Source: Nocardia abscessus NBRC 100374 (lineage in GTDB: Bacteria > Actinomycetota > Actinomycetes > Mycobacteriales > Mycobacteriaceae). Taken from it: a stretch of DNA of 58,924 nucleotides. Positions 26,745 to 34,723 of the stretch are shown piece after piece (the first letter of the stretch is position 1; every line of letters starts with the position of its first letter). The DNA lies in NCBI RefSeq assembly GCF_000308455.1, contig NZ_BAFP01000267.1:1-58924 (forward strand). The letters are read 5' to 3'. The notes under the pieces were generated by a model. That model was not told the DNA's origin. It did not search any database and saw only the letters and a program-made list of their open reading frames with translations. Both the position numbers and the translations under genes were made by a program.

Positions 26745-27605
26745 ATGTCTTCGCAGATCAATCCGCCGGTTCTCGTCGGTTCCGACGGCTCCCCTGCCTC
26801 GCTGGCCGCTGTTCGCTGGGCGGCCGCCGACGCGGCCCACCGACGCGCACCGCTGAATATCGTCTACACGATCGCCGCGCCGATCGACTACGGCCCCGGC
26901 ATAGCCTTTCCTCGAATCGACTACGACAGCTACCGCCAAGAGGGGCGGACGGCGCTCGAGATCGCCCGCAAGACCGCCGTGGCGGCGGCCTCTCCGATCG
27001 GCGAACTGGACATCACCGCCGATCTCGTCGAAGCGCCGCCGATCCCGGTGCTGCGCGACCGATCCGAATCCGCGAGGCTGCTCGTCGTTGGAACTCACGG
27101 GCTAGGCGCCTTCAGCCGCGGCATCCTCGGCTCGGTGAGCACGTCGCTGGCCCGGCATGCCGCATGCCCGGTCGCCGTGATCCCCATCCCGGAGCCTGCG
27201 AGCGGCCCTGTCGTGGTGGGTGTCGATGGCTCGTCGTGCAGCGCCCGTGCCATCGAGATCGCCTTCGATGAAGCCGCCCACCGCGGCGCCGAGTTGGTCG
27301 CGGTGCACACCTGGTCGGAATTCTTCCGCTACATCTCGCGCGCGGATATGCAGAACGAAGCCGAGGAACTGGTGTCGCAGAGCCTGGCCGGCTACGGCGA
27401 GAAGTATCCAGAGGTACGGGTGCGGCGGATCGTGGTCGAAGATCGCTCCGCCAAGCGACTACTCGACGAGGGCGAGAACGCGCAGCTGATCGTCGTCGGC
27501 AGTCACGGGCGCGGCGGCTTCGCAGGGATGACCCTCGGTTCGGTCAGCCAAGCGGTGCTACACGGTGCGAAGGCGCCGGTGATCATCGCCAGGTCGGCAA
27601 ACTGA
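26745..27605 (+). CDS. tandem-domain universal stress protein
   Basis: The 286-residue protein starts at ATG 26745 after AGAGGAA, 10 bp past the previous USP stop, so both are one transcript. Domain 1 starts PVLVGSDGSPASLAAVRWAA with loop VVGTHGLGAFSRGILGSVST. Domain 2 starts VVVGVDGSSCSARAIEIAFD with loop VVGSHGRGGFAGMTLGSVSQ. Both domains have intact ATP-binding loops. Confidence 0.9.
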   Translation: MSSQINPPVLVGSDGSPASLAAVRWAAADAAHRRAPLNIVYTIAAPIDYGPGIAFPRIDYDSYRQEGRTALEIARKTAVAAASPIGELDITADLVEAPPIPVLRDRSESARLLVVGTHGLGAFSRGILGSVSTSLARHAACPVAVIPIPEPASGPVVVGVDGSSCSARAIEIAFDEAAHRGAELVAVHTWSEFFRYISRADMQNEAEELVSQSLAGYGEKYPEVRVRRIVVEDRSAKRLLDEGENAQLIVVGSHGRGGFAGMTLGSVSQAVLHGAKAPVIIARSAN

Positions 27606-27716
27606 CACCCGCTCACCTGAGAACGCGACTCGATGCAGGACGCGACGATGCGGGACACGACGATTCCGCGGCGCGCCACGTCGTGAGCGGAGCCTTCGCG
27701 GGAGCCGAGACATCGG

Positions 27717-28229
27717 TCAAACCCGCTCGCCTGGCGTGAATCCGTCAACGCGGAAAGTGGGGTACTCGGCCGCGATGCTCTCGAATCGGCTCAATGGCGC
27801 GGACCTGTCGATCGGGAAGTGTGGACGCGCCCCCGGCGCGACGTCGAGGTATCGCTCGAGGATCGGACCCACCCTGTCGGGGCTCACCTCCGTGAGTCGC
27901 ACGTTCCACGACCCGCCATGGCGGATGAGCGCCTCGCCGCCGGCGGCTCGCACGTTCCGAACCCAGTTCGCGTTCGCGCCGAGCATGGAGACCGCGTACC
28001 AGACATCGTCGACGTCAGCCAGCACGATCGGAAACTTGATCGGCCGACCGCTCGAACGTCCCACGACCTCGAGTTCGACATCACGCGAGCGCGCGAGCCG
28101 CCCTCCCGAGCGATACTGACTCGACCAGTACCTGTTGAGTAGCCTTGCGACGGCATGAGGCCTGTCCCCACGGTAGATCCACCGCTTGATCCAGTGCAGC
28201 CCTCGCAGTCGCGGGCGTTGATCGGTCAC
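27717..28229 (-). CDS. F420/deazaflavin-dependent nitroreductase (DDN-like)
   Basis: The protein has 170 residues from GTG 28229; the open frame continues to 28343, but family length and sequence favour 28229. It shows the DDN split-barrel pattern: ARLLNRYWSSQYRSGGRLAR, DVELEVVGRSSGRPIKFPIV, DVWYAVSMLGANANWVRNVR and GGEALIRHGGSWNVRLTEV. Such enzymes use F420H2 to reduce quinones or nitro compounds, which fits a hypoxia island. It is divergent from the SRPBCC / Acg operon, and the DevR box between them could serve both. Confidence 0.85.
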   Translation of the reverse strand: MTDQRPRLRGLHWIKRWIYRGDRPHAVARLLNRYWSSQYRSGGRLARSRDVELEVVGRSSGRPIKFPIVLADVDDVWYAVSMLGANANWVRNVRAAGGEALIRHGGSWNVRLTEVSPDRVGPILERYLDVAPGARPHFPIDRSAPLSRFESIAAEYPTFRVDGFTPGERV

Positions 28230-28301
28230 ACGCTCATCATCACACGCGATCACACACCGACTGGAACAGACAGTTGCCAGCTCGATCGTGAGGCTGGAGC
28301 C

Positions 28302-28321
28302 CAAGGGGACCGGTGCCCTCG
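28302..28321 (+). promoter_or_regulatory. candidate DevR box, divergent DDN / SRPBCC promoter
   Basis: CAAGGGGACCGGTGCCCTCG contains GGGACCGGTGCCC, again the GGGACC-N3-GCCC form. It lies 51 bp upstream of the start at 28373 and 72 bp from the divergent DDN-like start at 28229. Confidence 0.5.
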
Positions 28322-28372
28322 CTGGTCGCCGCTGCATGCACACGCCCTGAATTCGAGGAGAAGTCGGACGTC

Positions 28373-29077
28373 ATGAACACGATGATGCTTGCCGCAACCG
28401 TTCGATCACCAATCGGATGGCTGACCGGAGAACGGTTGCGCACCAAATGGTTGACCTGGGGAGCCTCGGGGGAAGAGATTGCGCGGGTCATGCCCGGTGA
28501 CGATGCACTGGTCGACGCCGACATCGTCTCGACTCGGGCCGTCACGATCTACGCAGGCGCCGACGCGATCTGGCCGTGGCTGGTTCAACTGGGTCCCGGC
28601 CGCGGCGGCGCGTACACCTACGACTGGGTCGAGAACATGCTGGGCCTCGATATGCACAGTGCCGAACATGTCTTGCCTCGGTTCCAAAACCCTCAGGTCG
28701 GCGACAGCTTCCCGCTCGGCAAGTCCGGTCCGCGTATGCGCGTCGCGGTGCTCGAACCCGAGCACAACTTGGTCTTCGCTTCCGAAGACGGCCGCTGGGT
28801 TTGGGCATTCGGCCTCTATCCGATGGGCGCGGCGACCCGGCTCGTGAGCCGCAATCGCATCGCACTGACGGGCGCGTCCGCGTTCACGCGCGTATTCACC
28901 GTGGTCGTGATGGAACCGGGCAGTCTGGTGATGGAGCGGAAGATGCTGCGGGGCATCGAACAGCGCGCGGAGAGGCTCGGCCGGGAGCACCGGCCACCCG
29001 AAATGACAAAAGACCCTGCGCCGCGGACGCATGGCCCGTATCCGCAGCTTCGCGCACCGAGAACACTCGAGGTATGA
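28373..29077 (+). CDS. SRPBCC-like protein
   Basis: The 234-residue protein from ATG 28373 follows GAGGAGAAG. It is a paralogue of the protein at 17998: ADAIWPWLVQLGPGRGGAYT, YDWVENMLGLDMHSAEHVLP, then WVWAFGLYP. It lacks the N-terminal membrane helix of that paralogue. Function unknown; a ligand-binding or cyclase-like fold is inferred. Its stop overlaps the start of the Acg-like nitroreductase (ATGA), so the two are translationally coupled. Confidence 0.75.
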   Translation: MNTMMLAATVRSPIGWLTGERLRTKWLTWGASGEEIARVMPGDDALVDADIVSTRAVTIYAGADAIWPWLVQLGPGRGGAYTYDWVENMLGLDMHSAEHVLPRFQNPQVGDSFPLGKSGPRMRVAVLEPEHNLVFASEDGRWVWAFGLYPMGAATRLVSRNRIALTGASAFTRVFTVVVMEPGSLVMERKMLRGIEQRAERLGREHRPPEMTKDPAPRTHGPYPQLRAPRTLEV

Positions 29078-30081
29078 CCGCGAACGACGAAGCACCCGCC
29101 ATTTCGGTACCCGCTCATCGGACGATCCTGGCCGCGTTGCGGCTGGCCACCCGCGCGCCTTCGGTACACAACACCCAGCCGTGGCGCTGGGTGTTCGACG
29201 GTACACGCTTGCACCTATACACCGACGCCGACCGGCTGCTGCCTTCGACCGACCCGCACGGGCGCCAACTGGTGATCAGCTGCGGTGCCATGCTGCACCA
29301 CGCGCGGACCGCTTTCGCCGACCAGGGCTGGCACACCGACACGATGCGGGTACCCGACCGGCAGCGACCCGACCACCTCGCGGTAGTCGAATTCCGGCCG
29401 TGGCCGGACCCACCCCAGGGCATTCACACCCGAGCGCTCGCCATCGACCGGCGGCGCACCGACCGGCTGCCGATGACCGAACCGGAGGGCTTCGCCGATA
29501 TCCTCCCCCGCCTGCGGATGCTCGCCTCCCCCCACGAGTTGGAACTCACCGTCCTGGATGACAACGCACGCCCTCGGCTGGCCACCGCCTCCGAGCAGGC
29601 CGGGGCTCTGCGCCGACACGACTTGCTATACCAGACCGAATTGGAATGGTGGGCAGGACATTCGGATACCCCCGAGGGCGTGCCCGCCTCCGCGCTGGTC
29701 TCCGACGCCGAAAACGCTCGGGTCGGAGTCGGACGCGCGTTCCCTCCAGCCCCGCATTCGATGCGACGTGCTCGACTCGATGATCAGGCGCGACTGGTGG
29801 TGCTCAGCAGCGAAGGGGACTCGGTGACCCAGTGGCTGCGCACCGGCGAGGCATTATCGGCTGTCCTGCTGGAATGCACCGCCGCGGGACTGGCGACCTG
29901 CGCGCTGACCCACATCACCGAACTGCCGACTACCCGCGGGGTGCTCAACGGACTCGTCCCTCGCCCGGCCGCCCCACAGGTGCTGATTCGCGTCGGCATC
30001 GCGCCCGACGACGCGGACATGATCCCGCCTACTCCTCGGCGGCCGGTGACGGACATTTTCACCGTCACCGGTTCCCGCTGA
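29074..30081 (+). CDS. Acg-family nitroreductase (Rv3131-like)
   Basis: The 335-residue protein starts at ATG 29074, overlapping the upstream stop by four bases. It has the divergent nitroreductase pattern of mycobacterial Acg/Rv3131 proteins: LRLATRAPSVHNTQPWRWVF near residue 21, GRQLVISCGAMLHHARTAFA, GLATCALTHITELPTTRGVL and PQVLIRVGIA. Acg proteins sequester FMN and are DevR-regulated in mycobacteria; enzymatic turnover is doubtful. The coding end contains a strong hairpin (30043-30071). Confidence 0.85.
   Translation: MTANDEAPAISVPAHRTILAALRLATRAPSVHNTQPWRWVFDGTRLHLYTDADRLLPSTDPHGRQLVISCGAMLHHARTAFADQGWHTDTMRVPDRQRPDHLAVVEFRPWPDPPQGIHTRALAIDRRRTDRLPMTEPEGFADILPRLRMLASPHELELTVLDDNARPRLATASEQAGALRRHDLLYQTELEWWAGHSDTPEGVPASALVSDAENARVGVGRAFPPAPHSMRRARLDDQARLVVLSSEGDSVTQWLRTGEALSAVLLECTAAGLATCALTHITELPTTRGVLNGLVPRPAAPQVLIRVGIAPDDADMIPPTPRRPVTDIFTVTGSR
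30043..30071 (+). terminator. possible terminator hairpin at the end of the Acg-like gene
   Basis: A perfect 10-bp stem (CCGGTGACGG with CCGTCACCGG) encloses a 9-base AT-rich loop, partly inside the last codons. No T run follows. It sits between two convergent genes, so it could stop transcription from either side. Confidence 0.4.
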
Positions 30082-30115
30082 CTCGTACCCGAATGGACTA
30101 CGCCCGCTGGGTATG

Positions 30116-30526
30116 TCACACGGAATTCGCGGTGCTCAGGGAGTCGATGGCGGCCTGCAGCTTGGCGGCTGCTCGGGTGGCTACGGGTTGCAGTGCCGGT
30201 TCATTCGTCACCTGAACCATGAGTTGCGGGTTCATTGCTTCGACGATGACCTCGGAGTCGGAGCCGGGATGCCGGCGCACGACGACGTTGCAGGGGAGCA
30301 GCAGTCCGATCTGGCGGTCGATATCGACTGCTTCGTGGGCCAGAAGTGGATTGCAGGCGCCGAGGATGAGGTAGTCCTCCATGTTCTCGTCGAGTTTGGC
30401 TTTCAGGGTGGCTCGGACGTCGATCTCGGTGAGGACGCCGAATCCTTGCTCGCTCAGCGCGGCCCTGGTCCGGTCGACGGCGTCGTCGAAGCTGGTGTGC
30501 AGAGTGGTAGACAGTCCCAGATTCAT
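30116..30526 (-). CDS. DUF302 domain protein
   Basis: The 136-residue protein fits DUF302: FDDAVDRTRAALSEQGFGVL, TEIDVRATLKAKL, YLILGACNPLLAHEA and IGLLLPCNVVVR. The two conserved cysteines (GAC and LPC) are present. DUF302 proteins accompany metal or sulfur-stress genes; the function is not established. It is the second gene after the CsoR/CstR-type repressor (34-bp gap), presumably in one operon. Confidence 0.85.
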   Translation of the reverse strand: MNLGLSTTLHTSFDDAVDRTRAALSEQGFGVLTEIDVRATLKAKLDENMEDYLILGACNPLLAHEAVDIDRQIGLLLPCNVVVRRHPGSDSEVIVEAMNPQLMVQVTNEPALQPVATRAAAKLQAAIDSLSTANSV

Positions 30527-30559
30527 GGTTCGGTCCTTTCGTGAGGGGACGATTGCGCG

Positions 30560-30829
30560 TCAGGCCAGAGCTAGGAACAGCTTCTCCAGCTCCTCGACGG
30601 TCATCGGCTTCTGGCCGTCGGAGCCTCGGCCGGTGAGGCATTCGCGCAGTCCGGTCGCGACGATCTTGAATCCCGCGCGGTCGAGCGCCCGCGAAACCGC
30701 GGCGAGTTGGGTCACCACGTCTTTGCAGTCGCGACCCTGCTCGATCATGGCGATGACCCCGGCGAGCTGACCGTGCGCGCGCCGCAGCCGGTTGAGTGTT
30801 TCGGTGATAGCTGTTTCGTCGCCGACCAT
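30560..30829 (-). CDS. CsoR/RcnR-family repressor, CstR-like
   Basis: The 89-residue all-helical protein (LNRLRRAHGQLAGVIAMIEQ) has Cys35 (GRDCKDVV) and Cys64 (LRECL). In copper-sensing CsoR a His lies four residues before the second Cys; here that position is Gly60. The two-Cys, no-His pattern is that of CstR-type persulfide sensors rather than Cu(I) sensors. Three 16-bp dyads in the adjacent divergent promoter (30859-30956) are the evident binding sites. Controls DUF302 downstream and the DsbA-like gene opposite. Confidence 0.85.
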   Translation of the reverse strand: MVGDETAITETLNRLRRAHGQLAGVIAMIEQGRDCKDVVTQLAAVSRALDRAGFKIVATGLRECLTGRGSDGQKPMTVEELEKLFLALA

Positions 30830-30858
30830 GGTTGCTCCTTCTTTCTTCGGTACTCATG

Positions 30859-30874
30859 ATACCCGTGGGGGTAT
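30859..30874. promoter_or_regulatory. CsoR-family operator 1
   Basis: ATACCCGTGGGGGTAT lies 30 bp upstream of the repressor start. It matches the ATACCCC-GGGGTAT form typical of CsoR/CstR operators. Confidence 0.7.
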
Positions 30875-30906
30875 ACCCTCCGCGCCCGTGGGCGCTTCGA
30901 ATTGTG

Positions 30907-30922
30907 ATACGCCAGGGGGTAT
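30907..30922. promoter_or_regulatory. CsoR-family operator 2
   Basis: ATACGCCAGGGGGTAT, a half-degenerate copy, lies between the other two sites, 48 bp from the first and 34 bp from the third. Confidence 0.6.
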
Positions 30923-30940
30923 ATTGGCGACATTAGCAAT

Positions 30941-30956
30941 ATACCCCCTGGGGTAT
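30941..30956. promoter_or_regulatory. CsoR-family operator 3
   Basis: ATACCCCCTGGGGTAT has perfect ATACCCC / GGGGTAT arms and lies 23 bp before the DsbA-like start, well placed to block its promoter. Confidence 0.75.
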
Positions 30957-30978
30957 CTGACCGCGCAGGAGGATTTCG

Positions 30979-31590
30979 GTGGCCGATATCGATTTGTATG
31001 TGGATCCGGTCTGCCCATTCGCTTGGGTGGCGGCGCAGTGGCTGCTCGACAGTGCCGCCGACGAGCACGCGGTGACCCTGCGGCAGATGAGCCTGGCCGT
31101 GCTCAACGGCGATCACGACGTCGATGCCGACCACGCCCCGATGATCGTCCGATCACGTCGGCTCGGCCGAGTGTTCGCCGCCGCCGTCCAGCGATACAGC
31201 CAGACCGCGTTCACCCCCCTCTACCTCGAGTTGGGTCAGCGGTGGCATGCGGGCGGCAGCCACGCCGACGCCGCGATGGCTGCCGCGCTGGCCGCGACCG
31301 GCTTCGATCACCAGCTGATCGAAGCCCTCGACGACACCCGTTACGACGCCGCGGTCGCCCACACCCATCACGCCAGCCAAACAGCGCTCGGCGGGCGGAG
31401 CGGCAGCCCCATCATCAGCGTCGACGGTCACGTCTTCAGCGGTCCGGTCTTGACCGAGCCACCCCAGCCCGGACACGCCGCCGAGCTGCTGGCCGCCGTC
31501 ATCACCGCGGCCACAACGCCAGGATTCGCCGCGCTGCAACGCCCATACCAGGGCCCGCCCACCATCGCAGGCGCCGAGGAACAGCGCTGA
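30979..31590 (+). CDS. DsbA-family protein, mycothiol-nitroreductase type
   Basis: The protein has 203 residues from GTG 30979, with AGGAGGA six bases upstream. It opens DLYVDPVCPFAWVAAQWLL, the pattern of the Rv2466c-like mycothiol-dependent nitroreductase group. The active site here is CPFA (Cys12), so only one redox cysteine remains of the usual pair. The cis-Pro region is GRSGSPIISVDG. It probably acts on mixed disulfides with mycothiol in the cytosol. It is under the three CsoR-family operators and is coupled to a Cys-rich mini-protein gene by TGATG overlap. Confidence 0.8.
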   Translation: MADIDLYVDPVCPFAWVAAQWLLDSAADEHAVTLRQMSLAVLNGDHDVDADHAPMIVRSRRLGRVFAAAVQRYSQTAFTPLYLELGQRWHAGGSHADAAMAAALAATGFDHQLIEALDDTRYDAAVAHTHHASQTALGGRSGSPIISVDGHVFSGPVLTEPPQPGHAAELLAAVITAATTPGFAALQRPYQGPPTIAGAEEQR

Positions 31591-31766
31591 TGTGCTCCCC
31601 CATCATGTGCCGTGTCTGTGGCAAGACCACCTGGACCGGCTGCGGCGCGCACATCGACGCCGTTCGCGCCGCCATCCCGTCGGACCAGTGGTGCCCTGGA
31701 CACGACGACGATCACGCTCCGAACCGCGTTTCCGGACGACGTCCCGGTCGCCGGTGGTTCCGCTGA
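31590..31766 (+). CDS. Cys-rich mini-protein, 58 aa (conserved actinobacterial type)
   Basis: ATG 31590 overlaps the DsbA-like stop by one base (TGATG). The peptide starts MCSPIMCRVCGKTTWTGCGA and continues HIDAVRAAIP to WCPGH, with cysteines at 2, 7, 10, 18 and 35. The CxxCGKTTW-GCG-H core with WCxGH matches a widespread small actinobacterial protein of unknown function, probably zinc-binding. The basic tail (RVSGRRPGRRWFR) is longer than usual. Coupling puts it under the CsoR-family repressor. Confidence 0.8.
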   Translation: MCSPIMCRVCGKTTWTGCGAHIDAVRAAIPSDQWCPGHDDDHAPNRVSGRRPGRRWFR

Positions 31767-31794
31767 CTCCACCGGTCGCAGTCAGCAGTCCTGG

Positions 31795-33414
31795 TCAATA
31801 CCCGACGTCGCGGCGGCGGAAGCCTACGAGACCGCTTACCAGCACGGCCAGTGCGGCCAGGGTGATCACCAGCATGGGCGCGGCAGCGACGGTTTGCAGC
31901 GGCGCCTTCGGAATGTGCGTGAACGGCGAGGCGTCGTCGAGCCAGTCGGGCAGATCGAAAGCGGCCGCGAAGAGCAGCACCACGGCACAGTAGGCGAAGA
32001 CCGCCCATGCCACCCCCACCGCCGCTCTCGGCACCCAGCCGAGGCCGAGCGCCGCGACCGCTGTCACCGACCAGACGGCGGGGAGCCATACCAACGCCAC
32101 ACCGATCATCCGCAGTGGCTGGACGGGATCGGAGATCGTCAACCCGTACGTCAGCCCGACACCGAATCCGCCGAGCGCCAGCACCACCGCGCCGCCGGCC
32201 AATGCGATCGTAAGGTGGCTCGTGAGCCAGCGGTACCGACTGACCGGCGCGGCCAGAAGCGGCTCGGCTCGCCCCGCGGTCTCCTCGCCACGCGCGCGCA
32301 GTACGCTCGCGACGCCGAACGCGGCGGTGAGCAGTGCGACGATCGAAACCGTCAGGGACAAGTACGAATTCACCGCATCGGCGGCGCCGCCGGGAAGGTA
32401 GGCGGCGATCTCGGGATTATCGGCGAGGTAGTCCTCGATACTGTCGGCGAACGAACCGTACGCAGCCCCCAACGCGAAAACTCCCACAGCCCACCCGGCC
32501 AGCGAACCGCGCTGCAATCGCCAGGCCAGGCCCAGTGGTGAGCTCAGTGCCCGGGAGGCGGTCGCCGGCCCGGTCCCATACGGCAGCAGTCCGGCGCCGA
32601 AATCGCGTCGATCCAGCAGAGCGAACGCCACGGCGACCAGTGCGAGTGCCGCGGCGGCGAACAGCAGCACCGTCCACCAGCGGTCGCCCGCGTACGGGTA
32701 GCTGCGTTGTCCCCATCCGATGGGTGAAGCCCAGGACGCGGCTCCGTTGCCCACATCGCCGATCGCGCGCGCCACATAGGCGGCCGCCAGCGCAAGGCCG
32801 ACCGCGCCGTAGACGCTGCGCGGATTCTCGAATATCTGCGCGGCGACGGCAGTGGCGGCGGCGAATGTGACACCCACGCCCCCGGTGACCACTCCCAGCA
32901 GCAGTGAACTTTCCGTCGGAAGCCCGGTGCCGACCGCGGCGGCGAAGACCACGAGCACCACGGCGAAATCGGCCAGCCCGGCCAGCGCGAGCGCGGCGAC
33001 GGCGGGCGCCCGCCGCCCCACCCGCGCCGAGCGGAGCAGTTCCGCCCGCCCTGTCTCCTCATCCGAGCGAGTGTGCCGACCGACCAGGAACATATTCATC
33101 AAGGCGACCACCACCGTCAGATAGGCGAAGATCTCGAACACGACCTCCCCGCCGATAGTCGTCAGCAATTGGGTAGGCCCGCCCATCGCGACCGTGGCCG
33201 CACTGGCACTCATCGTCTCGCGCAGCTGCGCGAGCTTCTGCGGCGTGTCGTAGAAGCGCTGGCTACCGAGGGACTGGAAGGCGAGCAGAGCCGCGGTCCC
33301 GAGCAGCCAGCAAGGCAGCGAGAACCGCTCGCGCCGCAGCGCGAAGCGCAGCAGTGTGCCTGCTCCGGAAAGATTCTCGCGTAGCAGCGGGCGCGAAAAC
33401 ACAGCGGTGCTCAC
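31795..33414 (-). CDS. ABC exporter, permease subunit
   Basis: The 539-residue protein starts at GTG 33414, which overlaps the ATPase stop (GTGA). It has about twelve hydrophobic segments in two similar halves, each with a motif like LRxxRGEETxGRAELL (SDEETGRAELLRS and RGEETAGRAEPLL). This is the architecture of large two-module permeases partnered with a single DrrA-like ATPase, such as putative polyketide or tetronasin-type exporters. The substrate is unknown. The frame extends upstream to 33735, but that part is antisense to the ATPase gene's frame and is not coding. Confidence 0.85.
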   Translation of the reverse strand: MSTAVFSRPLLRENLSGAGTLLRFALRRERFSLPCWLLGTAALLAFQSLGSQRFYDTPQKLAQLRETMSASAATVAMGGPTQLLTTIGGEVVFEIFAYLTVVVALMNMFLVGRHTRSDEETGRAELLRSARVGRRAPAVAALALAGLADFAVVLVVFAAAVGTGLPTESSLLLGVVTGGVGVTFAAATAVAAQIFENPRSVYGAVGLALAAAYVARAIGDVGNGAASWASPIGWGQRSYPYAGDRWWTVLLFAAAALALVAVAFALLDRRDFGAGLLPYGTGPATASRALSSPLGLAWRLQRGSLAGWAVGVFALGAAYGSFADSIEDYLADNPEIAAYLPGGAADAVNSYLSLTVSIVALLTAAFGVASVLRARGEETAGRAEPLLAAPVSRYRWLTSHLTIALAGGAVVLALGGFGVGLTYGLTISDPVQPLRMIGVALVWLPAVWSVTAVAALGLGWVPRAAVGVAWAVFAYCAVVLLFAAAFDLPDWLDDASPFTHIPKAPLQTVAAAPMLVITLAALAVLVSGLVGFRRRDVGY

Positions 33415-34325
33415 CGGTTCTCCTCCCCAGCGGGCGCGGCGGGGGCGCCATAGTGGCGCAGGAAGATGTCCTCGAGTGTGGGCGGTGTGCTGGTCAGGCT
33501 GCGCACGCCGAGGTCGGCGAGTACGCGAGTCACGGCGCCGATGTTGGCCGTGTCGACGTCGAACCTCGCCCGAGTGCCGTTCCGGACGAGGTCGTGCACT
33601 CCCGCTACCGCGTCGAGACCCGTCACCGGCCGGATGGTTTCCACGGTGATCGTGGTGCGCGTCAGATGCCGCAAATCCGACAGTGTGCCGCTTTCGACTG
33701 TGCGCCCGCGCCGGATGATGCTGACCCGATCGCATAGTGCCTCCACTTCGGCCAAGATGTGGCTGGACAGCAGAACGGTCCGGCCCTCGGTCTTCAATTC
33801 GGCGATGCAGCGTTGGAATTCGGCCTCTTTCAGCGGGTCGAGGCCCACAGTCGGTTCGTCGAGCAGCAGCAGTTCCGCGTCCGAGGCCAGCGCCGCGACG
33901 AGCGCGACCTTCTGCCGGTTGCCCTTCGAGTAAGCGCGCGCCTTCTGGTGGGGATCGAGATCGAATCGCTCCAGTAGATCGGCGCGGCGGCGCGGGTCGA
34001 TGCCGCCACGCAGTCGGCCCATCAAGTCGATGATCTCGCCACCGGTGATACCCGGCCAGAGGATGACCTCACCGGGCACGTAGGCCAACCGGGCGTGCAG
34101 GGCGACCGCGTCGGACCACGGGTCACCGCCGAGCATGCGCACCGCCCCGGAGTCGGCCCGCAGAAGTCCCAGCAGGATGCGGATCGTCGTCGTCTTACCC
34201 GAGCCGTTCGGGCCCAAGAATCCATGTATCTCGCCGGTGCTGACGGTCAGATCCAGACCATCCAGCGCCTTCGCCGGACCGAACGATTTCGTCAGACCGG
34301 CAATCGAGAGCGCGGGCTCGCTCAT
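33411..34325 (-). CDS. ABC exporter, ATP-binding subunit
   Basis: The 304-residue protein has Walker A GPNGSGKTT at about 39-47, the signature YSKGNRQKVALVAAL (a variant of LSGGQ common in this subgroup), Walker B ELLLLDEPTVGLDP and the switch His in LLSSHIL. A C-terminal extension (RPVTGLDAVAGVHDL onward) is typical of DrrA-like ATPases. It is the first gene of a two-gene operon with the permease. No regulator is adjacent; an SDR remnant lies upstream. Confidence 0.9.
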   Translation of the reverse strand: MSEPALSIAGLTKSFGPAKALDGLDLTVSTGEIHGFLGPNGSGKTTTIRILLGLLRADSGAVRMLGGDPWSDAVALHARLAYVPGEVILWPGITGGEIIDLMGRLRGGIDPRRRADLLERFDLDPHQKARAYSKGNRQKVALVAALASDAELLLLDEPTVGLDPLKEAEFQRCIAELKTEGRTVLLSSHILAEVEALCDRVSIIRRGRTVESGTLSDLRHLTRTTITVETIRPVTGLDAVAGVHDLVRNGTRARFDVDTANIGAVTRVLADLGVRSLTSTPPTLEDIFLRHYGAPAAPAGEENR

Positions 34326-34394
34326 CGAGGTGTCCTTTCCACCCGCCGTGGGTGGGCTGTCTCGCCGACGCTCGAATAGCGGGCACTACCAGCG

Positions 34395-34453
34395 TGCGGC
34401 TCCGCGGAAACCGGCGGAGGAGGACATCGACTCGAAGTCCGAGGCCGAATGTC
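34395..34453 (+). repeat. imperfect direct repeat, copy 1
   Basis: The core GGAGGACATCGACTCGAA at 34419-34436, followed by GAGGCCGAATGTC, matches 29 of 35 bases of a segment at 36275-36309. TGCGGC-N10-CCG precedes both. Copy 1 lies about 270 bp upstream of devR. Confidence 0.6.
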
Positions 34454-34507
34454 CCACGTCTTCGGCCGCCGGATAATCGCTGCGCCCGATCCCCGCCCGC
34501 TTGCCTC

Positions 34508-34605
34508 TCACCGGGACTCGTCCGGCAGTCCCAGAACCTGGCCGACGGTCGCGCCACCGTCGAGCACGAATTCCGAGCCCATCGAGCATTGACGATCACC
34601 CCGCA
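34508..34605 (-). pseudogene. C-terminal remnant of a short-chain dehydrogenase (SDR)
   Basis: The minus frame reads CSMGSEFVLDGGATVGQVLG, then LPDESR and TGA at 34508-34510. GSE-V-DGG-T-G is the standard end of SDR proteins. No catalytic YxxxK or Rossmann part is present nearby. Confidence 0.55.
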
Positions 34606-34723
34606 GCCCGCAGCCGCGGCGCCGCCAAGTGCGTGCCCAGCCAGGCGCAATCACCTTTCAGCTGGGCGAACGTGCTGGATGCGTAGCCTTGACGCCACAA
34701 CTTCTCCCTGGATTGGACACCCG

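Noticed and set aside
31612..32541. Plus-strand open frame opposite the ABC permease
   Set aside because: Arg/Gln/His-rich shadow of the permease reading frame; it starts inside the Cys-rich mini-protein gene.
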